DNA of 9,058 bases, taken from the NCBI GenBank assembly GCA_905200565.1, contig CAJKKX010000065.1:1-9058 (forward strand), given 5' to 3'. Origin of the DNA: an uncultured Lachnospiraceae bacterium (GTDB taxonomy: Bacteria > Bacillota_A > Clostridia > Lachnospirales > Lachnospiraceae). Below, in pieces: positions 1 to 5,916 of the stretch; position 1 is the stretch's first letter; every line of letters starts with the position of its first letter. The notes beneath the pieces were generated by a model. It worked only from the letters and a program-made list of their open reading frames with translations, had not been told where the DNA came from and made no database searches. Made by a program: the position numbers and the translations under genes.

Positions 1-74
1 TGCGCCGCACGGTAAAACTGAAAGCGGGCGAGACCATAGTACTGGATGAGCGTCTGCAGGAAATAGAAGAATAA
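1..74 (+). CDS. C-terminal end of an unidentified protein (partial)
   Basis: An open frame enters from the left edge and ends at TAA 72-74. It encodes about 23 residues ending VLDERLQEIEE. Too little is present to identify a family. A perfect hairpin lies 4 bases after the stop, which supports this being a genuine gene end. It converges with the broken maturase gene on the other strand, so it is not part of the peptide cassette. Confidence 0.45.
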   Translation, partial: RRTVKLKAGETIVLDERLQEIEE

Positions 75-78
75 ACAC

Positions 79-116
79 AAAAGCGCCGGGCAGAGTGATA
101 TGTGCCCGGCGCTTTT
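79..116. terminator. Bidirectional rho-independent terminator
   Basis: A perfect 14-bp stem (79-92 with 103-116) encloses a 10-base loop. The stem begins with AAAA and ends with TTTT, so it can terminate both the + strand gene ending at 74 and the - strand maturase gene ending at 130. Confidence 0.85.
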
Positions 117-129
117 GCGCAGATACAAC

Positions 130-1250
130 TTATGACGGATCGGAAGAAAAGGAAGCAAGCTCAGCCAGCAGCAGGTCATAATAATGTTCGGCATAGCGGC
201 AGAGATAATCAGGCGCGCCCTGATACGAACCGGTCTCTAAAAAGGAAGCAGCTGCGCAGGTGCGGCAGATCGGCCGGAAACGGCATTGCCGGCATTTTGT
301 GCTAAGCGAAAGATTCCGGGCTTTTGCGGAAACCGTTTCCCAGGCTGCCAAAAAGCCGAGATCAAAGACCGGTGCCGACAGCTCTGAGAGCATGACACAG
401 GGAAAAAGCCGGCCCTGCCAGTTGATAAAGAAGGAGCAGTTCCCGGCAAGACAGGAAATGTGGCCGTCCCCACGCGGGAAAGCAGGGTCGTTGACACGGC
501 GGACGGATTCCCGGACATACTGCCGGAAAATATCGGCATCCAGCTGCAGCTTCAGTGCCTGAAAGGCCAACGCAGCAGCGTCCTCTGGATGCAGGCGTAC
601 CTGCGCATCGAAGGGGAGAGAGCGTTCCCGGACGGCGGGCATCATATAGTGATCGGCGTGGACAGGGACACCGAGCTCTTTTCCGAGGGCAAAAATCCTG
701 GAAAAATCCTGCGGATTCTTTTTGGTCACAGAGCAGCTGATTTTCACATCCACGTTTCGTGCGCGGAGCAGCCGGACTGCGCGAAGGGTCTGATCGAAGC
801 CCTGCGGAAAATGGCACAGACGGTCGTAGGAAGCGGCATCGGCACCATAGAGCGTGATGTTGATGCGGCGCGGCGGGTATGTGGCAAAAAAATCAGCCCA
901 GGCTTCGTCCAGCAGGGTTCCGTTTGTATTGATGGTGAGAATCATGCCCAGATTTCGAAGCCTGCGATACAGCGTTTTAAAATCCGGAAAGAGCAGCGGC
1001 TCCCGCCGGTCAGAAGAAGAAAAACGGTACCGGCCTTCTGCATCTGCTCTGCAAGGCGAACCCATTCCTCCACCGTGCGAAGCCGTCCCTGCCGTTCCAT
1101 TTCCGAGCGGGACAGCCGGACATAGCACATGTCGCAGTTCATATTGCAAAGCGGCAGAAGCTCAAGCGCGCCGGTAACGGGAATGTGCTTCTGGCGGGCT
1201 TTCTGGAGAAGGGAATGCTCAAAGGTCGAAGCGTCGTCCATATAGTTCAT
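130..1250 (-). pseudogene. Radical SAM/SPASM peptide maturase, disrupted by a 1-base frameshift
   Basis: Read from ATG 1248-1250 (GGAGG at 1258-1262, 7-base spacer), this encodes a radical SAM enzyme with the 4Fe-4S motif CNMNCDMC and, after the break, the SPASM cysteines (CLAGNC, the Cys after WQGRLFP, CRQC, ICRTC, YLC) that hold auxiliary Fe-S clusters. It closely resembles the intact maturase at 4807-5916, roughly 60% identity by eye along the full length. The frame breaks at the conserved GGEP motif: the DNA reads GGCGGGAGCC where the paralogue frame needs four G in a row (+ strand CCC at 1002-1004). The span is 1121 nt, and one added base gives 374 codons, a full-length gene. As written, the N-terminal frame drifts after TGG and stops at 942, so the product would lack most of the catalytic barrel. 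A sequencing error is possible. Family role: SPASM enzymes crosslink RiPP precursors using SAM-derived radicals. No precursor gene sits upstream on this strand, unlike the intact cassette. Confidence 0.85.
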
Positions 1251-1275
1251 AAAAATTCCTCCGAAAAAACAAAAA

Positions 1276-1327
1276 CCGGTCCAGAGCGTGTCTGAAAAAT
1301 CATTTCCGACACGCTCCGGAGGACCGG
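1276..1327 (-). terminator. Terminator-like hairpin upstream of the broken maturase
   Basis: Nested inverted repeats (CCGGTCC 1276-1282 with GGACCGG 1321-1327; GAGCGTGTC 1284-1292 with GACACGCTC 1308-1316) form a long stem. Read on the - strand, the stem is followed by TTTTTGTTTTTT (1275-1264), then the ribosome site and ATG of the maturase. This is a terminator immediately before the gene. It is the same arrangement as at 4758-4790, where a terminator separates the abundant precursor from the enzyme gene. Confidence 0.75.
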
Positions 1328-1491
1328 AGATGAACCGAATCAGGCAAGTCCCCTGCTTCTATTGCATGAAGCAATAAGCAGTGGGGTGGGATATGCCATA
1401 ATTCATGGTGACGAGTTCAGTTGCCTTGAATTAAGCATGAACAGGGACACGATCAACTGGATTCGTATAAAATCGAATACAGGAGGTCGCT
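1328..1491. other. Intergenic leader of tnpV with an imperfect hairpin
   Basis: This holds an imperfect stem-loop (CCCC..GCTT.TATTGC at about 1350-1366 against GCAATA.GC..GGGG at about 1371-1386). A possible 15-codon ORF (1330-1377, product ending CFYCMKQ) runs through it, with GGAG lying only 3 bases upstream of its ATG. A TATAAA at about 1466-1471 has no convincing -35. No remnant of a precursor gene (no WTTAKS-like coding end) is visible upstream of the maturase hairpin. This is probably a mobile-element end or leader; function unknown. Confidence 0.4.
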
Positions 1492-1875
1492 ATGGAGAAA
1501 TTAAGGAAACGTATCCACGATGACAGCAACGGCCTGGATTATGTTCTGGTTGGTGATTATTACATACCCGCCTTAAAAATGCCAGAAGAAAGCCGTTCCA
1601 TTGGGCGGTGGGGCCGGATGCACCAGGCATATCTCAAAGGACATCGCCCCGGCCAGTATGCCGAATTACTTTTGTCGGGGAACCTATGGACGTATCTCGC
1701 TGATCTGGACGAACAGGCCCAGACCCGGTTTGAAGTCATTGTCAGACAGATGAAGGCTGCCGAATATGTCACGGAAGATTTGAAGTGTCTGGACTGGCTC
1801 GGCTGGGTGCAGGCTATGAACAGCATCTGTAACCGGGCTGAGGAAATTATCCGGTCTGAGATGATCTATCTTTAG
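1492..1875 (+). CDS. tnpV: TnpV-like transposon-encoded protein
   Basis: The 127-residue protein matches the TnpV family pattern carried by clostridial transposons of the Tn4451 type. Recognisable parts in order: a GDYYIPAL.MPEE segment (about residues 22-36), GRWGR..QAYLK.HRPGQY..LL.SG (about 40-65), a Leu-rich helix with LDEQA, and the C-terminal NSICNRAEEIIRSEMIY. The role of TnpV is not established; it is not the recombinase. The start is ATG 1492 with AGGAGGT at 1481-1487. It ends TAG 1873-1875, and the ribosome site of the next gene begins at once, so the three + strand genes here are probably co-transcribed. It marks this stretch as mobile-element DNA lodged beside the peptide cassettes. 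Confidence 0.78.
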   Translation: MEKLRKRIHDDSNGLDYVLVGDYYIPALKMPEESRSIGRWGRMHQAYLKGHRPGQYAELLLSGNLWTYLADLDEQAQTRFEVIVRQMKAAEYVTEDLKCLDWLGWVQAMNSICNRAEEIIRSEMIYL

Positions 1876-1890
1876 GGGAGGTGCTTGTCT

Positions 1891-2100
1891 ATGAGATACC
1901 GCATCGAATACGCCGATGGGCGCTGCTGTAACTTTGCTAATGGCAGGGCTGACCTGTTGGAATGGCTGAAACTGCTGAAAGGGGAGGAAATCTCCGACAT
2001 CCGCAAGGTTTACAAGAGCGGCGTGTCTGATTCCGTCCTGGAGACATACCGGAATTATATCCGGCGGCATAGGAGGGCTGCTTATGGGTACGGATATTGA
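1891..2100 (+). CDS. Small hypothetical protein of the tnpV operon
   Basis: A 69-residue protein beginning MRYRIEYADGRCCNF and ending in a basic, aromatic tail (RRHRRAAYGYGY). ATG 1891 is preferred because GGGGAGG at 1876-1882 sits 8 bases upstream; a TTG two codons earlier would leave almost no spacer. No catalytic motif, membrane segment or signal peptide is visible. The YRIEYADGR...ISDIRKVYK pattern looks like small accessory proteins of Lachnospiraceae mobile elements, but I cannot assign a named family. Its 3' end overlaps the next gene by 17 bases, which suggests translational coupling. Confidence 0.65.
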   Translation: MRYRIEYADGRCCNFANGRADLLEWLKLLKGEEISDIRKVYKSGVSDSVLETYRNYIRRHRRAAYGYGY

Positions 2101-2386
2101 AAAGCTGGTCGATCTGATAATCCAGGAGCGGATGCAGAGCCAGTATAGTAAGTGGCGGGAGGAAGAAACCGGCAAGGAAAAGAAAGAGGATTTTATTCGG
2201 CTGGAAACTGAGTATGAGGAAGCAATCAGCGCATTGTCCGAGGAACAGAAAAACGCTGTGCGGCATTATTGTGATTCTATCTTCGATACCGGCGCAGAGA
2301 GTGAATGTTTCTTTTACCGGCTGGGACTGAAAGACGGAATCCGGCTTTGGAAATTTATGAAAAAGCTGATGAAAACAGTCAGATAA
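2084..2386 (+). CDS. Small hypothetical protein, DUF6809-like
   Basis: A 100-residue, charged, helical protein starting at ATG 2084 (AGGAGGG at 2071-2077). The middle is Lys/Glu-rich (EETGKEKKEDF). The end, ECFFYRLGLKDGIRL..F, resembles the FxxGFRLGxRL tail of small proteins often labelled DUF6809 in mobile DNA of gut Firmicutes. That assignment is from memory of the motif and is tentative. No enzymatic residues are apparent. It is the last gene of the tnpV operon and is followed by a terminator at 2427-2461. Confidence 0.6.
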   Translation: MGTDIEKLVDLIIQERMQSQYSKWREEETGKEKKEDFIRLETEYEEAISALSEEQKNAVRHYCDSIFDTGAESECFFYRLGLKDGIRLWKFMKKLMKTVR

Positions 2387-2426
2387 AAATCATAACAACA
2401 GGATATAGAAGTTTATGAATGGCTCC

Positions 2427-2461
2427 GGGCCGTCTAATCGCAGAGGTTAGGCGGCCCTTTT
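2427..2461 (+). terminator. Rho-independent terminator of the tnpV operon
   Basis: GGGCCGTCTAA (2427-2437) pairs with TTAGGCGGCCC (2447-2457) through one G-T wobble. TTTT at 2458-2461 follows. It lies 40 bases after the last stop codon of the operon. Confidence 0.85.
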
Positions 2462-2472
2462 CATGGCGATTG

Positions 2473-2498
2473 GGGGCGGTACAAAATTGTACCACCCC
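2473..2498. repeat. 26-bp near-perfect palindrome
   Basis: GGGG-C-GGTACAA-AA-TTGTACC-A-CCCC is symmetric except for one C/A pair. It contains the perfect 14-bp palindrome GTACAAAATTGTAC. It lies between two convergent genes, 9 bases beyond the - strand stop at 2507. Neither side has a U-run, so a classic terminator is unlikely. A protein-binding or processing site is possible. Confidence 0.6.
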
Positions 2499-2506
2499 TG
2501 TGACAG

Positions 2507-3553
2507 TCAAGAGCCATCCATTATATCCAGCAGGAGGTTTTTCTGCATGATGATCCAGTTTCGGAATTCTTCGGGGCTGGATTCTTTGTTTTTGACCAGG
2601 GCTTTCCTCCGTAGGGCCTCCTTCTTGAAGCCCTCAAAGGCTTCCTGCATCCGGGCCAGACGGTCGGCTGGGAAACCGGGCGTTTTCTTCGCTTTGTTGA
2701 TGACATTACGCCAGCCCTGGCATTCGTTCTTGTACTGGTGGTCGTAATCATTCTCCCTGGCCCGTTCGTCAAACTCCCGTTTATTCTGGAGCGCCTGCTT
2801 CTTCCGGCATTTGTCGCTGCACAATTCGTACCGGAGGCTCTTTGCCAGGAAGAATTTTCCGCACACCTTGCACTGCCGGAAATACAGCCCCCAGTCGCTC
2901 AGGCGGTTCAGGTAGTAGGTGATAAGGGGCAGGAAGGAATCATAGGCCGCCACGCACTCCATCCGGCGTGAGCTGTCCGGGAACCATAAGTCAAGCCGGG
3001 TATGCTCAGCCGGCGTCCTGCGGTAGTACAGGCTCCTGGTGTCCAGCCGCCCCGGCGTGCCGGATTCCGGGTCGTATTCCATAGCGTTTTCAATCCGGAA
3101 GGCCGCCGTGAGCCTTGCCATTTCCGTGATAAATTTCTCGCAGGCAATCTCCCGCCTGCGTTTTTCACGGGCTTTCAGATACGCATTCCAGATACGGAAT
3201 GCGGTGTACTGGCAGATCGGTTCCCCGGATTGGTATTTCCCGGAGAGGAATTTCCCGGCGGCCTGTTCCAACGCTGGCTGTTCCCATCGGTTGGTGTGCA
3301 TCGCGTCCCGCAGCGGGGCCAGGCCCAGCCGGTTCCAGTTGCCTTCCGGGTCTTTGTCAAAGCGGATCAGCAGGGTTCCCAGTGGATTTGTGGTATCGCA
3401 AGCCAGCTCTGCGCCCTCATTTCCTTCCAGCCGGGAACGGACTTCATCCTCGGTGCCGATCAAGACCCTTTCTTTTAACTTTTTCCTGTCCAGTGTCAGG
3501 ACAAAGATCACTTTTTCCCGGCATGGCTCCTGCCGGATAAACTGGTACTCCAC
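2507..3553 (-). CDS. DUF6076-like protein with a C-terminal zinc finger
   Basis: A 348-residue cytosolic protein with no signal peptide or membrane segment. The N-terminal two thirds are uncharacterised. Near residues 226-250 is a treble-clef-like zinc site, CKVCGKFFLAKS...CSDKCRKKQ, followed by a basic helical region (KREFDERARENDYDHQYKNE). This Cys-x2-Cys...Cys-x3-Cys pattern is typical of proteins labelled DUF6076 on Lachnospiraceae mobile elements. Their function is unknown; the zinc site and basic tail suggest nucleic-acid binding. The start is GTG 3551-3553, supported by GGAGGG about 8 bases upstream and by the absence of an in-frame ATG. A promoter at 3608-3636 faces it. It converges with the tnpV operon. 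Confidence 0.7.
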   Translation of the reverse strand: MEYQFIRQEPCREKVIFVLTLDRKKLKERVLIGTEDEVRSRLEGNEGAELACDTTNPLGTLLIRFDKDPEGNWNRLGLAPLRDAMHTNRWEQPALEQAAGKFLSGKYQSGEPICQYTAFRIWNAYLKAREKRRREIACEKFITEMARLTAAFRIENAMEYDPESGTPGRLDTRSLYYRRTPAEHTRLDLWFPDSSRRMECVAAYDSFLPLITYYLNRLSDWGLYFRQCKVCGKFFLAKSLRYELCSDKCRKKQALQNKREFDERARENDYDHQYKNECQGWRNVINKAKKTPGFPADRLARMQEAFEGFKKEALRRKALVKNKESSPEEFRNWIIMQKNLLLDIMDGS

Positions 3554-3607
3554 TTTTATGCCCTCCGTTTATGGTAATTCTATAATTTGATAATATCTGT
3601 TACACAC

Positions 3608-3636
3608 ATGGTATCATAGAAGTATTGTTTTGTCAA
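3608..3636 (-). promoter_or_regulatory. Sigma-70-type promoter of the DUF6076-like gene
   Basis: On the - strand a perfect TTGACA (3636-3631) is followed by a 17-base spacer and TACCAT (3613-3608, 4 of 6 to consensus). The start codon is about 55 bases downstream. Confidence 0.55.
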
Positions 3637-3785
3637 AGTTAATCGGTTATGGTGATTGTGCGTGGTAATTTAGTATCACTGAGTACCTTGACAACTAAAT
3701 GACCGTCCATACTGTGATAAACCGCCATGACCCCTCTAAAAAAGAGGGCGAGCGCACCGGAAAATCCGGTGACTTCAAAAAATGC

Positions 3786-3814
3786 TTGCTTTTCCAAGGG
3801 ATATACATTATAAT
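3786..3814 (+). promoter_or_regulatory. Promoter of the complete peptide cassette
   Basis: TTGCTT (3786-3791), a 17-base spacer and a perfect TATAAT (3809-3814). It predicts a start near 3821 and an untranslated leader of about 84 bases before the pqqD-like ATG at 3905. It is the best sigma-70 match upstream of the cassette. Confidence 0.7.
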
Positions 3815-3904
3815 ATTGGCTATAAAACTTCTTGCTATAAAGTATACTGTCTAATTGGCATCCCTTCATAAGAGATATCCAGAAAAAAGTGAAGAAGGTG
3901 TTAC

Positions 3905-4321
3905 ATGAAAGATTATAAAAAACCGGAGTTCCACTTTATTCGTAATCCAGACGAACTGAGTGGCAACGAACTGGCAAAACTGTCAGATGACGAGCTGTCC
4001 AAATATCTCAACAGTGACGGTTATCAACGGGAAAATAAGAAATACCGGATCAAGCCTGGCTACATACTCAGGGAAATCGCTGGAGAATATGTGATTGTTC
4101 CAGCCGGGGCAGAAAGCAAAAGCCCGCTGGAGAACACGGTGATGTCGCCAAACGGTTCGGCGGTTTTTATCTGGAAACATTTTGAGGAGCCCAGCACTCT
4201 GGAGGATGTGGTTGTCCAGGGAATGCTGGAATATGATGTGACAGAAGATAGAATGCGGAGATCTGTAGAGAACTTCGTAACAGACGCATTAAATTATAAG
4301 ATATTAGAGGAGGTAGAGTAA
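3905..4321 (+). CDS. PqqD-like RiPP precursor-recognition protein
   Basis: A 138-residue protein. Residues about 53-136 are a PqqD-type domain: YILREIAGEYVIVPAG, NTVMSPNGSAVFIWKHF, then a helical C-terminus DVTEDRMRRSVENFVTDAL ending ILEEVE. PqqD-like domains (RiPP recognition elements) bind a precursor leader and deliver it to the radical SAM enzyme. About 45 residues precede the domain (acidic, NPDELSGNELAKLSDDELSKYL), longer than a bare PqqD. The start is ATG 3905 with AGAAGGTG at 3893-3900. The stop is one base before the precursor start, and the precursor's ribosome site lies inside the last codons, so the two are translationally coupled. A sister gene lies at 8791-9058. The domain call is firm; the partner is inferred from adjacency. 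Confidence 0.85.
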   Translation: MKDYKKPEFHFIRNPDELSGNELAKLSDDELSKYLNSDGYQRENKKYRIKPGYILREIAGEYVIVPAGAESKSPLENTVMSPNGSAVFIWKHFEEPSTLEDVVVQGMLEYDVTEDRMRRSVENFVTDALNYKILEEVE

Positions 4322-4322
4322 A

Positions 4323-4712
4323 ATGAAAAAAACGTGGGAAGAACCGAAAATTATGGTTCAGCAGTTTATGCCGAATGAATATGTGGCAGCGTGTGGAGAT
4401 GAGAATAGGGTTTATAATTTTGTATGCGATGCAGGTGGTGGGACACCAGGAACAGTTTATGAAGATTCAAACCATAATGGAAAGTGGGATTTATTTGGCG
4501 ATGAGGCATTGACAGGACACATATTACCAACTTACCATGCCTGCGGCGAAACGCATTCTGCACCTACCGATGATGAGTTCATAGAAGGCTTTTATTTACC
4601 TAATTCAAATCCGGGCAAAGCAACGAAAGTTATTATTTGGACAGATGGCGGAACCAATATTCATTGTACAACAAATTTGAATATGAATGAATGGACAACT
4701 GCAAAATCTTGA
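4323..4712 (+). CDS. Cys-containing RiPP precursor peptide (NEYVAACGD family)
   Basis: A 129-residue peptide with four Cys (24, 35, 74, 115). In order: a leader-like start (EEPKIMVQQF), the block PNEYVAACGD (17-26), VYNFVCDAG (30-38), an acidic loop DSNHNGKWDLFGDE (48-61), YHACGETHSA (71-80), VIIWTDGG, and HCTTNLNMNEWTTAKS to the end. All these blocks except the loop and the middle recur in the second precursor at 8393-8794. No signal peptide or membrane helix is seen. Position between a PqqD-like gene and a radical SAM/SPASM maturase is the classic place for a substrate. The Cys residues suggest thioether-type or other Cys-linked crosslinks, and the terminal Ser is a candidate phosphosite for the HprK-like kinase. 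Start ATG 4323 with GAGGAGG in the preceding gene. It is unusually long for a RiPP precursor and shows no GG cleavage motif, so a modified whole protein is also possible. Confidence 0.8.
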   Translation: MKKTWEEPKIMVQQFMPNEYVAACGDENRVYNFVCDAGGGTPGTVYEDSNHNGKWDLFGDEALTGHILPTYHACGETHSAPTDDEFIEGFYLPNSNPGKATKVIIWTDGGTNIHCTTNLNMNEWTTAKS

Positions 4713-4757
4713 TAGTAAAGGAGCACAGAAATCATTACATAAAAACGGTATTTGCTT

Positions 4758-4790
4758 AAGAACCGGGGGCTTCGGCTACCGGTTCTTTTC
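4758..4790 (+). terminator. Attenuator-like terminator between precursor and maturase
   Basis: AAGAACCGG (4758-4766) pairs with CCGGTTCTT (4779-4787), with an inner stem capped by a TTCG loop, then TTTT overlapping 4786-4789. It lies 45 bases after the precursor stop and just before the maturase ribosome site (GGGAGG 4795-4800). Partial read-through would give much precursor and little enzyme. Confidence 0.8.
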
Positions 4791-4806
4791 ATAAGGGAGG
4801 AAACCG

Positions 4807-5916
4807 ATGGCTTGCATGGACAATGGCGCTTCCTCTGTGGAACGTGCTTTGATAAATCGGGCAAAAGAGAAAAAAGTGCCCATCAACGGCAGCCTGGAGT
4901 TGCTCCCTCTGTGCAACATGAACTGTGATATGTGCTATGTTCGGCTGAGCCGGGAGGAAATGGAGCGCAAAGGTCGGCTTTGCACGGCAGATGAATGGCT
5001 GGAGATCGGGCGGCAGATGAAAGAATCTGGAGTTCTGTTTCTCTTACTGACAGGAGGAGAGCCGCTGCTGTTCCCGGATTTTAAGCGAATGTATCTGGAA
5101 CTGCGGGGAATGGGCTTCATCCTGACGATCAATACCAATGGAACCCTGATAGATGAGGAATGGGCAGTTTTCTTTGGCGAGCATCCTCCCCGACGGGTCA
5201 ACATTACCCTTTATGGCGCAGATGAGGAAGACTATGAGAGACTCTGCCATTATCCCGGCGGATTTCAAAAGACAGTCCGTGGAGTTCGGCTGCTTCGGGA
5301 GCATGGAATCGACGTGAAAATCAGTTTCAGTGTAGCAAAGGCCGTACGACAGAGCATGGGCAAAGTATTTTCCATTGGGGAAGAGCTACAGGTTCCCGTA
5401 CATATTGATCCTTATATGATGCCTGCGGTGAGGGAAAGGAACCGCCCCTTTTCAAAGCTGACCCGTGTCCTGCCGGAAGATGCAGCGGCATCCTCTCTGG
5501 AGGCGCTGAAATTACAATTCCCCAGAGAAATCTATGACCAGTATGTTGAGCAGACGATTACACGGGTGGAAGATCCGGATTTCCCCCGGGGTGACGGACA
5601 TGTGTCCTGTCTGGCTGGAAACTGCTCATTCACCATCAACTGGCAGGGGCAGATGCGCCCCTGCGTCATCCTGTCGGAACCTTCGGTTTCAGTTTTCGAA
5701 AAGGGCTTTGCCGCTGCTTGGAAAAAGATAACAGCGGCTACACAGAAGCTAAAGATTTCGGAAAAATGTATGCAATGCCGGTATAAGCCAATCTGCAAGG
5801 TATGCGTGGCCGCTTCACTTCTGGAGACGGGATCTTACGAAGGAATTCCGGATTATCTTTGCCGGTATTCTGAGGAATATTACCGCCTGCTGAAGGAGGA
5901 ATGGGATCATCGATAG
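4807..5916 (+). CDS. Radical SAM/SPASM peptide maturase (intact)
   Basis: A 369-residue iron-sulfur enzyme. The radical SAM CxxxCxxC motif is at Cys 36, 40, 43 (CNMNCDMCY). GGEP at 83-86 contacts SAM, and TINTNGT at 108-114 and NITLYGA fit the barrel. The SPASM domain carries Cys 268, 273, 286, 321, 324, 330, 333 and 352 (pattern C-x12-G-x4-C, then C-x2-C-x5-C-x2-C and a last Cys), enough for two auxiliary 4Fe-4S clusters. SPASM maturases cleave SAM reductively and abstract hydrogen from a peptide substrate; the likely substrate is the precursor encoded just upstream. The start is ATG 4807 with GGGAGG 6 bases away. The last codons overlap the kinase frame. The reaction product (sulfur-to-alpha/beta carbon link, C-C link or other) cannot be read from sequence. 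The broken paralogue is at 130-1250. Confidence 0.93.
   Translation: MACMDNGASSVERALINRAKEKKVPINGSLELLPLCNMNCDMCYVRLSREEMERKGRLCTADEWLEIGRQMKESGVLFLLLTGGEPLLFPDFKRMYLELRGMGFILTINTNGTLIDEEWAVFFGEHPPRRVNITLYGADEEDYERLCHYPGGFQKTVRGVRLLREHGIDVKISFSVAKAVRQSMGKVFSIGEELQVPVHIDPYMMPAVRERNRPFSKLTRVLPEDAAASSLEALKLQFPREIYDQYVEQTITRVEDPDFPRGDGHVSCLAGNCSFTINWQGQMRPCVILSEPSVSVFEKGFAAAWKKITAATQKLKISEKCMQCRYKPICKVCVAASLLETGSYEGIPDYLCRYSEEYYRLLKEEWDHR

Larger units (their letters stand above)
3568..3904. other. Divergent intergenic region between the DUF6076-like gene and the peptide cassette
   Basis: It contains the promoter facing left, the promoter facing right, a possible further + strand promoter (TTGACA 3688-3693, TACTGT 3710-3715) and two compact hairpins: CCCTCT/AGAGGG at 3732-3748 and a perfect CACCGGA/TCCGGTG at 3755-3771. 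A 76-codon open frame exists on the - strand (3869-3639, ending LPRTITITD). It has no ribosome site and runs through both hairpins, so it may be chance or a remnant. The hairpins lack U-tails and do not look like terminators. Confidence 0.45.

Noticed and set aside
995..1015. Programmed -1 frameshifting at the maturase break
   Set aside because: No slippery heptamer is present (the site is CGGCGGGA), and the intact paralogue reads through without a shift, so an indel or sequencing error is more likely.
460..1125. Long + strand open frame of 221 codons opposite the broken maturase
   Set aside because: It is antisense to a clearly conserved radical SAM/SPASM frame, has no ribosome site, and arises from the high-GC codons of that gene.
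3002..3590. Overlapping + strand ORFs opposite the DUF6076-like gene
   Set aside because: Shadows of a GC-rich - strand gene that has its own promoter, ribosome site and zinc-finger motif.
3639..3869. 76-codon - strand open frame upstream of the DUF6076-like gene
   Set aside because: No ribosome site, it crosses two hairpins and overlaps the cassette promoter; recorded only as part of the intergenic region.
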